NCBI RefSeq assembly: GCF_023954335.1
Contig: NZ_JAMLIE010000001.1
Location: 620,001 to 684,000 of the forward strand
Length of the DNA stretch: 64,000 nt
Source of the DNA: Aquamicrobium sp.
Lineage (GTDB): Bacteria > Pseudomonadota > Alphaproteobacteria > Rhizobiales > Rhizobiaceae
Direction: 5' to 3'
Part shown: in pieces, positions 1 through 10,181 of the stretch
How the letters are laid out: each line of letters starts with the position of its first letter
How positions within the stretch are numbered: position 1 is the first letter of the stretch
Position numbers and translations under genes: made by a program
The notes under the pieces: model-generated
What the model was told of the DNA's origin: nothing
The model's input: only the letters and a program-made list of their open reading frames with translations
Database searches by the model: none

Positions 1-417
1 CGCCCAGTCCGACGATTGCTGCGCCTTGGAGAGGCTGACGCCGAGGAGCTCGTTGCAGATGTCCTTCAGCCCGTGCCGGTCGGTGTAGGTGCGCGTCAGC
101 TTCGAGGCGATCTTGGTGCAGAACACCGGCTCCGGCATCACCCCGAAGGCGTGGTAGAGCACCGCGAGGTCGAAGCGGCCGTAATGGAACAGCTTCGTTA
201 CCTTCCGGTTCTTCAGGAGCGCGACGAGGTTCGGCGCGCGCCTCTGGCCGGCCGCGATCTGCACCACGTCGGCGGTGCCGTCGCCCGGCGAGAGCTGGAC
301 GACACACAGCCGGTCGCGATGCGGGTTCAGCCCCAGCGTCTCGGTGTCGATGGCGACGGAATCGACGTCGTAATGCGACAGGTCGGCGAGGTCGCCCTTG
401 TGGAAGCGGATCGTCAT
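1..417 (-). CDS. rnd: Ribonuclease D family 3'-5' exonuclease, C-terminus cut by window edge
   Basis: Reading the minus strand from an ATG at 417 gives 139 codons open to the window edge. The N-terminus carries the DEDD exonuclease motif I (IDTETLGL, about residue 23-30), a second motif region around HYGRFDLAVL, and the RNase D-type stretch YTDRHGLKDICNELLGV. The family trims 3' ends of structured RNA such as tRNA precursors. Alphaproteobacterial members are short (about 200 aa, no full HRDC region), so roughly two thirds of the gene is present. It starts 14 nt after the stop of the upstream dipeptidase gene, so the two are probably co-transcribed. The call rests on the motif and overall resemblance; the last DEDD residues lie outside the window. 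Confidence 0.85.
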   Translation of the reverse strand, partial: MTIRFHKGDLADLSHYDVDSVAIDTETLGLNPHRDRLCVVQLSPGDGTADVVQIAAGQRRAPNLVALLKNRKVTKLFHYGRFDLAVLYHAFGVMPEPVFCTKIASKLTRTYTDRHGLKDICNELLGVSLSKAQQSSDWA

Positions 418-431
418 GGCCGGTCCTTTCC

Positions 432-1829
432 TCACCCTTGGCTCAGCGCGGCGAGGATGCGCGCCCAGCTGCGCTGGCCCTTGTGGAACGAGGACAGGTC
501 GTATTTCTCGTTCGGGGAGTGGATGCGGTCGTCGTCAAGGCCGAATCCGACCAGCAGCGATTCCATGCCGAGCAGCCGCTGGAAGTCGCCGACGATGGGG
601 ATCGAGCCGCCCATGGCGATGGTCAGCGCCGGCTTGTTCCATTCGTCCGACAGCGCGACCTTCGCCTTGGTGACGATGGGCGAATCGTAGGCAAGCTGGA
701 TCGCCGGCGAGCCGCCATGCTCCTTGAAGCTGGCGCGGCAGTCGGCCGGCAGCCGTTCCTCGACGAATGCGCGGAAGGCGGCGCGGATCTTCTGCGGATC
801 CTGCTTGTGGACGAGGCGGAAGGACACCTTCGCCGAGGCCTGCGCGGCGATGACGGTCTTGAAGCCCTCGCCCTCGTAGCCACCTGAAATGCCGTTGAAC
901 TCGGCGGTGGGGCGCGCCCACGTCAATTCGAGCACCGAGCGGCCCTTCTCGCCCGAAGGCACGGAGAGCCCGACCTCGCCGAGGAATTTTTCCGCCGTCA
1001 GGCCGAGCGCGTCCCACGACGCCTTGACCTGGCTCGGCGTCTCCTCGACTCCGTCGTAGAAGCCGGGAATGGTGACGCGGCCGGTCTCGTCGTGCATGTC
1101 GGCGAGGATGCGGGCGAGGATGCGGAGCGGGTTGGCGGCCGCGCCGCCGAAATGGCCCGAATGGAGGTCCCGGTCGGCGGCGTGGATGGTCACCTCCTCG
1201 CCGACCAGCCCGCGCAGGCCGACGCTGATCGCCGGCGTGTCGCGGTCCCACATGCCGGTGTCGCACACCATGGCGAAATCGGCGGTGAGCTCTTCGGCAT
1301 TGGCCTGCAGGAAGGGTTTCAGCGAGGGCGAGCCGGACTCCTCCTCGCCCTCGAACAGCAGCGTGATGCGGCATGGCAGGGAGCCGTGCACCGCCTTCCA
1401 CGCCCGGCAGGCCTCGACGAACAGCATCAGCTGCCCCTTGTCGTCGGACGAGCCGCGCCCGGTGATCACCTTGCGCCCCGGCTCGATCTCGCGCACCGCC
1501 GGCTCGAACGGGTCGTGCTCCCATAGCGACAGCGGGTCGACCGGCTGCACGTCGTAATGGCCGTAGAACAGGACGTGCGGACTGCCCGCCGGCCCCTCGT
1601 GATGGGCGACGACCATCGGGTGGCCGGTCGTGTCGCGCACGGAGGCCTCGAAGCCGATGGTCGTAAGGTCCTCGACCAGCCATTCGGCGGCGCGGCGGCA
1701 TTCGCCGGCATAGGCCGGATCGGTCGAGATCGACGGAATGCGCACGAGGGCGAACAGCCGCTCGAGGCTGTCGGGCAGGGCGGCGTCGATGCGATCCAAA
1801 ACAGGGGTGAGGGCAGGCGAGGCGGACAT
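432..1829 (-). CDS. M20 family metallopeptidase (dipeptidase / ArgE-DapE-like)
   Basis: A 465-residue cytoplasmic zinc peptidase of the M20 family. Visible hallmarks are the metal-binding segment HVLFYGHYDVQPV, the metal ligand/catalytic region TGRGSSDDKGQ, the EGEEESGS motif with the general-base glutamate, and a C-terminal GGSIPIV segment. These fit the carnosinase/CNDP-like dipeptidases rather than ArgE or DapE proper, so it probably hydrolyses dipeptides or N-acyl amino acids; substrate unknown. I chose the ATG at 1829 because AAAGG precedes it by 8 nt; the frame is open for another 64 codons upstream, but that stretch lacks family similarity and overlaps the sRNA locus. It lies directly upstream of rnd. 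Confidence 0.9.
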   Translation of the reverse strand: MSASPALTPVLDRIDAALPDSLERLFALVRIPSISTDPAYAGECRRAAEWLVEDLTTIGFEASVRDTTGHPMVVAHHEGPAGSPHVLFYGHYDVQPVDPLSLWEHDPFEPAVREIEPGRKVITGRGSSDDKGQLMLFVEACRAWKAVHGSLPCRITLLFEGEEESGSPSLKPFLQANAEELTADFAMVCDTGMWDRDTPAISVGLRGLVGEEVTIHAADRDLHSGHFGGAAANPLRILARILADMHDETGRVTIPGFYDGVEETPSQVKASWDALGLTAEKFLGEVGLSVPSGEKGRSVLELTWARPTAEFNGISGGYEGEGFKTVIAAQASAKVSFRLVHKQDPQKIRAAFRAFVEERLPADCRASFKEHGGSPAIQLAYDSPIVTKAKVALSDEWNKPALTIAMGGSIPIVGDFQRLLGMESLLVGFGLDDDRIHSPNEKYDLSSFHKGQRSWARILAALSQG

Positions 1830-1932
1830 GGGTAGACCTTTCGATTCTTCGGCCGCGACCCTATCGCTGCTCGGCGTGCGCGAAAAGCCCTTGGCACTTG
1901 TGCCAGCCATGCGGAGAAGGAAAGGGAAGGCC

Positions 1933-2085
1933 AAAAAAATGCCGCCGTGGCGGAGGGGGGAGCCACGGCGGCACTGCACAAACCATGCGGGAGCCCGGAG
2001 AGGGGGATGAGGCTCCCGCATTGTCCGGTTGAGGCGGGGGACGGGCCTGTTGCCGGACTCGGCAAAAACTGCCGATGCACACCAT
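1933..2085 (-). ncRNA. abcR: Probable alpha-r15 / AbcR-family trans-acting sRNA
   Basis: The 424-bp gap between the divergent dipeptidase and polA contains, on the minus strand, three consecutive hairpins ending in a terminator. They are a short stem TCGGCA/TGCCGA (about 2060-2080), a stem ATGCGGGAGCC/GGCTCCCGCAT (about 1985-2022), and a perfect 12-bp stem (1940-1951 with 1962-1973) followed by seven T. The loops of the last two stems are CU-rich (CCCCCTCTCC, TCCCCCCTCC), i.e. anti-Shine-Dalgarno-like. This architecture, and a location next to polA, match the alpha-r15/AbcR sRNAs of Rhizobiales, Hfq-dependent repressors of ABC-transporter mRNAs. A CTTGAC -35-like hexamer lies at 2116-2121, but the 5' end is not certain: known family members are about 110-120 nt, which would place it near 2045. 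Only one copy is visible. Confidence 0.7.
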
Positions 2086-2253
2086 TTGGGTCACGGAAAG
2101 TGGCGATTCAAGGGCGTCAAGATTACACTTTCGTAACATGGGCGTGATGGGGGCCGTGATGGGAAAGCGCCCCGGTTCGCGGCCGTGGCGGTTTCGGCGG
2201 CGCGGGCGTGTTTGCCATGGACAGTGCCGCCCGCCCGCGCTACCCGTTGCCCC

Positions 2254-5199
2254 ATGAAACAGGGCGATCACCTCTTCCTCGTCGATGGCTCCGGCTACAT
2301 CTTCCGGGCCTATCACGCGCTTCCGCCGCTCACCCGCAAGTCGGACGGCTTGCCGACCAACGCGGTGCTGGGCTTCTGCAACATGGTGTGGAAGCTGATG
2401 CGCGACGCGCGCAACACCGATCTCGGGGTCACGCCCAGCCATTTCGCGGTGATCTTCGACTATTCGTCGAAGACGTTCCGCAACGCGCTCTATCCCGAAT
2501 ACAAGGCCAACCGCTCGGCCCCGCCGGAAGACCTCGTGCCCCAGTTCGGGCTGATCCGCAAGGCGACCGCCGCCTTCGGCCTGCCCTGCCTCGAAATGGA
2601 CGGCTACGAGGCCGACGATCTGATCGCCACCTATGCGCGGCTGGCCAACGAGGCGGGCGGCTCCACCACCATCATCTCCTCCGACAAGGACCTGATGCAG
2701 CTCGTCGGCCCCACCGTCTCGCTCTACGACCCGATGAAGGACCGCGAGATCAACGTGCCGGAGGTGATCGAGAAGTGGGGCGTGCCGCCGGAGAAGATGG
2801 TCGACCTGCAGGCGCTGATGGGCGACTCGATCGACAACATCCCCGGCGTGCCCGGCATCGGCCAGAAGACGGCGGCGCAGCTTCTCGAGGAGTATGGCGA
2901 CCTCGACACGCTGCTCGCCCGCGCCTCCGAGATCAAGCAGGTCAAGCGCCGCGAGACGCTGATCGAGAACCGCGACAAGGCGCTGATGTCGCGCGAGCTG
3001 GTGCGGCTGAAGACCGACGTGCCGGGCGTCGAGCCGCTGGAGTCGCTGACGCTCGATGCGCCGGACGCGCCGAAGCTGATCGCGTTCCTCAAGGCGATGG
3101 AGTTCACCACGCTGACGCGGCGCGTCGCCGAGGCGTCCGGCGCCGACGCCGCCGAGATCGAGCCGGCCCATGTCGAGGTCGAGCGCGGCGCGGAGGCGCA
3201 CGGTCCCGACCTCGACGCGCCGACGGAGCCGGGCGCGGACGCGCCGGCCGAAGCCGGAACCGGGGAAATCGCGCAGGACGCGCCGGCCGCCAACACACCA
3301 GCGGCGCTCGTGGCCGCCCGCCTCGGCGAGGCCGCGGCGGAGACGATCGACACCACGGCCTATGCCTGCATCCGCGACCTCGCCGAGCTGAAGGCGTGGG
3401 TCGCCGAGGCGCGAGAGGCCGGCATCGTCGCCTTCGACACCGAGACCACCTCGCTCGACCCGATGCAGGCCGAGCTGTGCGGCTTCTCGATCGCCGTCCG
3501 GCCGGGCCGCGCCGCCTATGTGCCGCTCAGCCACAAGGCGGGCGCGGGCGATCTCCTCGGCGGCGGCCCGGTCGAGGGGCAGATTCCCGTCCGGGAGGTG
3601 CTGGCGGCGCTGAAGGCGCTGCTGGAGGACGCGGCCACCCTCAAGATCGGCCAGAACCTCAAATACGACCTCGTCGTGATGCGCCGCCACGGCATCGACA
3701 TCGCGCCTTACGACGACACGATGCTGATCTCCTACGTGCTCGACGCCGGGCTGAACGGCGGCCACGGCATGGACGCGCTGTCGGAACGCTGGCTCGGCCA
3801 CAAGCCGATCGCATTCAAGGATGTCTGCGGCTCGGGCAAAAGCCTGATCACCTTCGATTTCGTCGATCTCGAGAAAGCCACCTGCTACGCGGCGGAGGAC
3901 GCCGACGTGACGCTGCGCCTGTGGCGGGTGCTGAAGCCCCGGCTGGCGGCGGAAGGGCTCGTCTCCGTCTACGAGCGGCTGGAGCGGCCGCTGGCGCCGG
4001 TGCTGGCGCGGATGGAGGAGCGCGGCATCTCGGTCGACCGCCAGATCCTGTCGCGGCTTTCCGGCGAGCTGGCGCAGGGCGCGGCGGCTCTGGAGGACGA
4101 GATATACCGGCTTGCCGGCGAGCGCTTCACCATCGGCTCGCCCAAGCAGCTCGGCGACATCCTGTTCGGCAAGATGGGCCTGCCGGGCGGCTCCAAGACC
4201 AAGACAGGCCAGTGGTCGACCTCCGCGCAGGTGCTGGAGGACCTCGCTGCCGAGGGCCACGAGCTGCCGCGCAAGATCGTCGACTGGCGCCAGCTCACCA
4301 AGCTGAAATCGACCTATACCGACGCGCTGCCCGGCTTCATCCATCCCGAGACGAAGCGGGTCCACACCTCCTACGCGCTGGCGGCGACGACGACGGGGCG
4401 GCTGTCCTCGTCCGATCCCAACCTCCAGAACATCCCGGTGCGCACCGCCGAGGGGCGCAAGATCAGGACCGCCTTCATCGCCGAGCCGGGAAACCTGCTG
4501 ATCTCGGCCGACTATAGCCAGATCGAGCTGCGCGTGCTCGCCCACGTCGCCGACATCCCGCAGCTCCGGCAGGCCTTCGCCGACGGCATCGACATTCACG
4601 CCATGACCGCCTCCGAAATGTTCGGCGTGCCGGTCGAGGGCATGCCGGGCGAGGTGCGCCGCCGCGCCAAGGCGATCAATTTCGGCATCATCTACGGCAT
4701 CTCGGCCTTCGGGCTGGCCAACCAGCTTTCCATTCCGCGCGAGGAGGCGGGAAGCTACATCAGGAAGTATTTCGAGCGCTTCCCCGGCATCCGCGACTAT
4801 ATGGAGGCGACCAAGGCCACTGCCCGCGACAAGGGCTATGTCGAGACCATCTTCGGCCGGCGCGCCCATTACCCGGAAATCCGCTCGCCCAACCCCTCGG
4901 TGCGCGCCTTCAACGAGCGCGCCGCGATCAACGCGCCGATCCAGGGGTCCGCCGCCGACATCATCCGCCGCGCCATGGTGCGAATGGAGGAGGCGCTGGT
5001 CGAGGCGGGGCTGAACGACACGAGGATGCTGCTTCAGGTGCATGACGAGCTGATCTTCGAGGCGCCGGAGGCCGAGGTCGCTGCCGCGATCCCGGTGATC
5101 CGCGCGACCATGGAGAACGCGACGATGCCCGCGCTGTCGATGAAGGTCCCGCTCGCCGTCGATGCCCGCGCCGCCCACAACTGGGACGAGGCGCATTAA
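2254..5199 (+). CDS. polA: DNA polymerase I
   Basis: A 981-residue family A DNA polymerase for Okazaki-fragment processing and repair synthesis. Domains in order: N-terminal 5'-3' exonuclease/FEN (residues about 5-300, with GYEADDLIAT and IPGVPGIGQKTA), an Ala/Pro/Glu-rich linker (about 300-365), the 3'-5' exonuclease (about 370-570, with intact acidic motif FDTETTSLD), and the polymerase domain (about 600-981; motif A DYSQIELRVLAH, motif B RRRAKAINFGIIYG, motif C VHDELIFEAPE). All three activities therefore look intact. I chose the ATG at 2254 because MKQGDHLFLVDGSGYIFRA is the conserved family start; the frame is open 23 codons further upstream without similarity. Confidence 0.97.
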   Translation: MKQGDHLFLVDGSGYIFRAYHALPPLTRKSDGLPTNAVLGFCNMVWKLMRDARNTDLGVTPSHFAVIFDYSSKTFRNALYPEYKANRSAPPEDLVPQFGLIRKATAAFGLPCLEMDGYEADDLIATYARLANEAGGSTTIISSDKDLMQLVGPTVSLYDPMKDREINVPEVIEKWGVPPEKMVDLQALMGDSIDNIPGVPGIGQKTAAQLLEEYGDLDTLLARASEIKQVKRRETLIENRDKALMSRELVRLKTDVPGVEPLESLTLDAPDAPKLIAFLKAMEFTTLTRRVAEASGADAAEIEPAHVEVERGAEAHGPDLDAPTEPGADAPAEAGTGEIAQDAPAANTPAALVAARLGEAAAETIDTTAYACIRDLAELKAWVAEAREAGIVAFDTETTSLDPMQAELCGFSIAVRPGRAAYVPLSHKAGAGDLLGGGPVEGQIPVREVLAALKALLEDAATLKIGQNLKYDLVVMRRHGIDIAPYDDTMLISYVLDAGLNGGHGMDALSERWLGHKPIAFKDVCGSGKSLITFDFVDLEKATCYAAEDADVTLRLWRVLKPRLAAEGLVSVYERLERPLAPVLARMEERGISVDRQILSRLSGELAQGAAALEDEIYRLAGERFTIGSPKQLGDILFGKMGLPGGSKTKTGQWSTSAQVLEDLAAEGHELPRKIVDWRQLTKLKSTYTDALPGFIHPETKRVHTSYALAATTTGRLSSSDPNLQNIPVRTAEGRKIRTAFIAEPGNLLISADYSQIELRVLAHVADIPQLRQAFADGIDIHAMTASEMFGVPVEGMPGEVRRRAKAINFGIIYGISAFGLANQLSIPREEAGSYIRKYFERFPGIRDYMEATKATARDKGYVETIFGRRAHYPEIRSPNPSVRAFNERAAINAPIQGSAADIIRRAMVRMEEALVEAGLNDTRMLLQVHDELIFEAPEAEVAAAIPVIRATMENATMPALSMKVPLAVDARAAHNWDEAH

Positions 5200-5208
5200 T
5201 TCACGGGG

Positions 5209-5223
5209 TTAACGTCAACGTAA
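5209..5223 (+). promoter_or_regulatory. Possible CtrA-like site upstream of the chemotaxis receptor
   Basis: TTAA-N7-GTAA, one mismatch from the alphaproteobacterial CtrA full-site consensus TTAA-N7-TTAA, lies between the polA stop and the receptor start. CtrA commonly controls motility and chemotaxis genes in this class. This is a single short match in a short gap, so it is suggestive only. Confidence 0.25.
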
Positions 5224-5271
5224 CGCGAAGTGACCAGAATCCGCCCGCGAATACTTGCGGGAGGGTAAGGT

Positions 5272-6714
5272 ATGAGCCTGGCTCAGCTTGACGTTGCTGT
5301 CGCGGACGGCGGCGCGTTTCATCAGGACGCCGACATCGCGGCCATCGGCGAGCGGGCGAGCCGGCTCGGCGTCGAGATCGCCGACATCGTCGGCATCATC
5401 GACGACATGGGCAGGCTCGGCCATCGCCAGCTCGAGACGCTGATGGGCGTGGTGCGCGAGGCCGAGGCCACGGGCAGGACCAACGCCCGCCTCGCGGCGT
5501 CGATGGAGGAGACGCGCGCCTCGGCCGCCGGGACGCGCGCGACGCTCTCGGCCAGCGCCGACACCGTCGCCCGCACGCTCGACGGCGCGGTCGCGAATTT
5601 GCAGACGCTGAGCGAGGACGTCATCGGCTTCGGCGCGTCGCTGGAGAAGGTCACGGAGACGATCAAGCTGGTGCGCGAGGCCAGCGCCTCGATCAACGAG
5701 ATCGCCCGCGAGACCCAGCTCGTCGCGCTGAACGCCTCGATCGAGGCCGCGCGCCTCGGCGACGCCGGCAAGGGCTTCGCCGTCATCGGCAAGGCGGTCA
5801 AGGCGCTGGCCGACCAGATCGGCAGCGCCGCCAAGCAGAACGAGGCGAGCCTCGCCGCGCTTCAGGGCACGCTGGCCGAATTGAACCAGACCTCGAAAGG
5901 AAGCGCCGCGACGGCGGAAGCGGCGATCGCAGCGTCGGGTGAGGCCAGCGAGGCGACCCGCACCATCCAGTCGCTGGTCGCCTCCGTCGAGGAGCTCGCC
6001 GACAGCATCGAGTCCATGGCCGACCCGGTGCAGCAGAACATCGCCGCCACCGACGAGGTGCGCGCGCAACTGAGCGAACTGGCGACGATGGCGCGCGACG
6101 GCGACGTCAAGCTGACCGCCGCCGGCCGCCGCTCGCAGGCCATCCTCGACATTTCCGAGGATTTCATCCTCTACATCGCCGGCACCGGCATCGAGACGCC
6201 CGACACGCCGCTGATCGAGATTTGCCGCCACAAGGCCGGCGAAATAGCGGCCCTGTTCGAGGAGGCCGTGGACCACGGCCGCATCAGCATGGCCGAGCTG
6301 TTCGACGAGGAGTATCGCCCGATCCCCGGCACCGACCCGGCGCAGGTCATGGCCCGCTTCACTGCCTTCACCGACCGGGTTCTGCCGCAGGTGCAGGAGC
6401 CGGTGCTTGGCATGGACCCGCGCATCGTCTTCTGCGCCGCGCTCGACCGCAACGGCTACCTGCCGACGCACAATCTGGTCTATTCCAGGCCGCAGGGCGA
6501 CGACCCGGTGTGGAACGCCGCCAACTGCCGCAACCGGCGCATCTTCTCCGACCGCACCGGGCTGGGCGCCGGCCGCAACACGCGGCCGTTCCTGCTCCAG
6601 ACCTATCGCCGCGACATGGGCGGCGGCAATTTCGCGCTGATGAAGGATCTCTCCGCGCCGATCGCCGTCAAGGGCCGCCACTGGGGCGGGTTGAGGATCG
6701 GCTACAAGGTCTGA
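5272..6714 (+). CDS. Soluble methyl-accepting chemotaxis protein with C-terminal sensory domain
   Basis: A 480-residue chemoreceptor without signal peptide or transmembrane segment, so it should act in the cytoplasm. Residues about 15-290 form the helical signalling region. Its conserved hairpin tip is ETQLVALNASIEAARLGDAG followed by KGFAVIGKAVKALADQ (about residues 145-185), the part that contacts CheW/CheA. The last 180 residues form a separate globular region (FCAALDRNGYLPTHN ... RNRRIFSDRTG ... RDMGGGNFALMKDLSAPI ... WGGLRIGY) typical of receptors whose ligand-binding part follows, rather than precedes, the signalling part. The ligand is unknown. The ATG at 5272 follows GGAGGGTAAGGT. No other chemotaxis gene is in the window. 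Confidence 0.88.
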   Translation: MSLAQLDVAVADGGAFHQDADIAAIGERASRLGVEIADIVGIIDDMGRLGHRQLETLMGVVREAEATGRTNARLAASMEETRASAAGTRATLSASADTVARTLDGAVANLQTLSEDVIGFGASLEKVTETIKLVREASASINEIARETQLVALNASIEAARLGDAGKGFAVIGKAVKALADQIGSAAKQNEASLAALQGTLAELNQTSKGSAATAEAAIAASGEASEATRTIQSLVASVEELADSIESMADPVQQNIAATDEVRAQLSELATMARDGDVKLTAAGRRSQAILDISEDFILYIAGTGIETPDTPLIEICRHKAGEIAALFEEAVDHGRISMAELFDEEYRPIPGTDPAQVMARFTAFTDRVLPQVQEPVLGMDPRIVFCAALDRNGYLPTHNLVYSRPQGDDPVWNAANCRNRRIFSDRTGLGAGRNTRPFLLQTYRRDMGGGNFALMKDLSAPIAVKGRHWGGLRIGYKV

Positions 6715-6828
6715 CGCTTCACGCTTCTGGAACGACCGTCCATCGCCTCTGGCAGGGCTGAAAGCCGGGGCGGCGATGTCTATACTGGCGTCAGCCGCCT
6801 TCCGTCGCGTTTCAGGATTCAACCCGCC

Positions 6829-8202
<1,374 letters not shown>

Positions 8203-8253
8203 TCCCGGGAGAAAAGAAACGGAACCGAAACGGTTTTCGGCGATGCTGGCGCG

Positions 8254-8604
8254 ATGGCGATTTCGATGCGTCCCAGCCAGTCGTTGCGGCTCTGGCAACA
8301 GGTCACCCTTGCCGAGGTGCGCGCCGCCTCGCATGATCTGACCATGCGCCAGATGGCGATCCTGCTCACCGTCTATCTCGACCCGCCGCCGCACACGGTG
8401 CGCGCGCTGGCCGCGAAGCTTGACGTGACCAAGCCGGTGATAACCCGCGCGCTCGACACGATGGGCGCGATGGGCCTCGTCTCGCGCCACCGCGACGAGA
8501 GGGACAGGCGCAACGTCCTGGTGCGGCGCACGGTGGAGGGCGCGCTGTTCGTCGAGCGGTTCGGCGACGTCGTCATCGAGAAGGCGGCGGAGCTTCCGCT
8601 GTGA
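8254..8604 (+). CDS. MarR family winged-helix regulator
   Basis: A 116-residue protein built almost entirely of a winged helix-turn-helix: LTMRQMAILLTVYLD, VRALAAKLDVTKPVITRALD (recognition helix region, about residues 50-75), then a basic wing DERDRRNVLVRRTVEG. It is shorter than typical MarR (about 140 aa), missing most of the C-terminal dimerisation helices. Its stop codon overlaps the GTG start of the next gene (GTGA), so it is translationally coupled to the NlpC/P60 peptidase and possibly co-transcribed with the aminopeptidase. The coupling suggests it controls cell-wall or peptide turnover genes; its effector is unknown. Confidence 0.82.
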   Translation: MAISMRPSQSLRLWQQVTLAEVRAASHDLTMRQMAILLTVYLDPPPHTVRALAAKLDVTKPVITRALDTMGAMGLVSRHRDERDRRNVLVRRTVEGALFVERFGDVVIEKAAELPL

Positions 8605-9461
8605 CCGACGCGCTGCTCGACCGCAGGCTGAACGCCTTCCGCCCCGACCTCGCCGACGCGCGGCTGCAAGGCCGTGTCGAAGCCGCGCGCTTCGTCACCG
8701 GCGCCGAGGCGCGCGTCGCCGCACCCGTCCTCGACCTCCGCAGCGCGCCGCGCGCCGACGCCGGCCTCGACACCCAGCTCATCCTCGGCGACGAGGTGCG
8801 CGTGTTCGAGGAAGCGGACGGCTTCGCCTGGGTGCAGGCCGGCCGCGATTCCTATGTCGGCTATGTCGAGGCCGCCGGCCTCGTCGTGCCGGCCGTGCAT
8901 GCCCCCACCCATGTCGTCTCCGTGCCGCGCACCTTTCTCTATGCTGAGGCCGACATGAAGAGGCGTGCCACCGCTGCGCTCTCGCTCGGCAGCCGGCTCA
9001 CCATCGTCGGCGCCGCGACGACGCGCGGCACGGACTACGCGCTGACCGACACGGGCGAGGCGGTCGTCGCTGCCCATCTCCGCCCGGCTGGCGACGTCAT
9101 TGCCGATTACGTCGCGGTCGCCGGGATGCTGGAGCGCACGCCCTATCTCTGGGGCGGCACCAGCGCCTTCGGCATCGACTGCTCGGGCCTCGTCCAGCTT
9201 TCCCTGCGCATGGCCGGGCGGCCCGTCCCGCGCGACACCGACATGCAGGCCGCCGCGCTCGGCGCGCTGCTGGCGGGCCGCGACGAGCTGCGGCGCGGCG
9301 ACCTCGTGTTCTGGAAGGGCCATGTCGCGATCGTCGCCGACGGCGAGACCATCATCCACGCCAGCGGCCACGCCATGATGGTGGTGCGCGAGCCTCTCGA
9401 TGAGGCGATCGAGCGCATCGCCCGGCTCTACGACCGGCCGACGGGCTTCAGAAGACCTTAG
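8601..9461 (+). CDS. NlpC/P60 (C40) cysteine peptidase with SH3-like domains
   Basis: A 286-residue putative murein endopeptidase. Residues about 30-145 resemble paired bacterial SH3-like domains (VLDLRSAPRADAGLDTQLILGDEV, YVGYVEAAGLV). The C-terminal 130 residues form the NlpC/P60 fold with catalytic Cys in FGIDCSGLVQLSLRMAG, His in KGHVAIVADG and a third polar residue in IIHASGH. Such enzymes cleave D-Glu-diamino-acid bonds in peptidoglycan stem peptides. No signal peptide is evident, so it may instead recycle muropeptides in the cytoplasm. The start is GTG at 8601, overlapping the MarR stop; the family-conserved N-terminus LLDRRLNAFRPDLAD follows immediately. Confidence 0.9.
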   Translation: MTDALLDRRLNAFRPDLADARLQGRVEAARFVTGAEARVAAPVLDLRSAPRADAGLDTQLILGDEVRVFEEADGFAWVQAGRDSYVGYVEAAGLVVPAVHAPTHVVSVPRTFLYAEADMKRRATAALSLGSRLTIVGAATTRGTDYALTDTGEAVVAAHLRPAGDVIADYVAVAGMLERTPYLWGGTSAFGIDCSGLVQLSLRMAGRPVPRDTDMQAAALGALLAGRDELRRGDLVFWKGHVAIVADGETIIHASGHAMMVVREPLDEAIERIARLYDRPTGFRRP

Positions 9462-9464
9462 GAA

Positions 9465-10181
9465 TCAGGCCGCGCTCTCCCGCGCGAGATAGGCGGGCAG
9501 GTCGACGATCGAATCGAGCACCACGTCGGCCAGCGGGGCGAGGCTCTCCAGCGTGCCGGTGCCGGACAGGACGGCGACGGCCAGCCCCGCGCCGCCGGCG
9601 CGCGCCATCTCGAGGTCGTGGCGGTTGTCGCCGACCATGGCGAGCTGCGCCGGCTTCAGCCCGGTCAGGTCGCAGAAGGCGTGGATGGTGTCGGGCGCGG
9701 GCTTGGGGTTGGCGACCGCGTCGTAGCCATAGGCCGCCTCGAACATCTGCGCGACGCCGAGCGACAGGAGCGTGCGCTCGGCGCCGCCGGTCGAATCGTT
9801 GGTGGCGACGCCCAGCCGGTAGCCCGCGCTGTGCAGCGCCGCCAGCGCCACCTGGCAGCCGGGCAGCGCCACCGGCTCGGCAAGGCCGCCCGAGGCGGTC
9901 ATCCGGTCGAATTCGTCGAGCAGCGCCCGGCGCTCGGCCTCGGCGTGGCGCGGATACCACAGGGCCATCAGGTCGGCATTGGTGCCGGCGGCCAGCACCG
10001 AATCGGGCCGGAAGCGGCGGACGGAGAAATCGTAGCCGGCGACATCGAGCAGCTCGTCGGCAAGCGCGCGCTCCCCCGCGGCTGCGACCAGCGCCATCGC
10101 GTCGGCGGCGGCGAACCACGTCGCGTTGAAGTCGATCAGCGTGCCGTCCTTGTCGAACAGGATGCCTCGGATGTCGGTCAT
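9465..10181 (-). CDS. HAD-family phosphatase (phosphoglycolate-phosphatase-like)
   Basis: A 238-residue haloacid dehalogenase hydrolase. HAD motif I is FDKDGTLIDF (nucleophile Asp and acid/base Asp near residues 9-11), motif II is ATNDSTGG, and motifs III/IV are NPKPAPDTI and MVGDNRHDLEMARAGGA. The helical cap between motifs I and II makes it a C1-cap enzyme like Gph/PGP, so it probably hydrolyses a small phosphate ester. The ATG at 10181 overlaps the pgi stop codon (ATGA), so it is translationally coupled to pgi and may act as a sugar-phosphate damage-control enzyme. That role is inference; the exact substrate is unknown. Confidence 0.88.
   Translation of the reverse strand: MTDIRGILFDKDGTLIDFNATWFAAADAMALVAAAGERALADELLDVAGYDFSVRRFRPDSVLAAGTNADLMALWYPRHAEAERRALLDEFDRMTASGGLAEPVALPGCQVALAALHSAGYRLGVATNDSTGGAERTLLSLGVAQMFEAAYGYDAVANPKPAPDTIHAFCDLTGLKPAQLAMVGDNRHDLEMARAGGAGLAVAVLSGTGTLESLAPLADVVLDSIVDLPAYLARESAA

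Noticed and set aside
1830..2253. Second tandem alpha-r15 sRNA copy as in S. meliloti
   Set aside because: Only one set of three hairpins with a single T-rich terminator fits in the gap.
1861..5196. 1,111-codon open frame on the minus strand opposite polA
   Set aside because: An antisense shadow created by high GC at codon third positions; polA is unmistakable in the plus frame and the antisense peptide has Arg/Gly/Ala bias and no recognisable domain.
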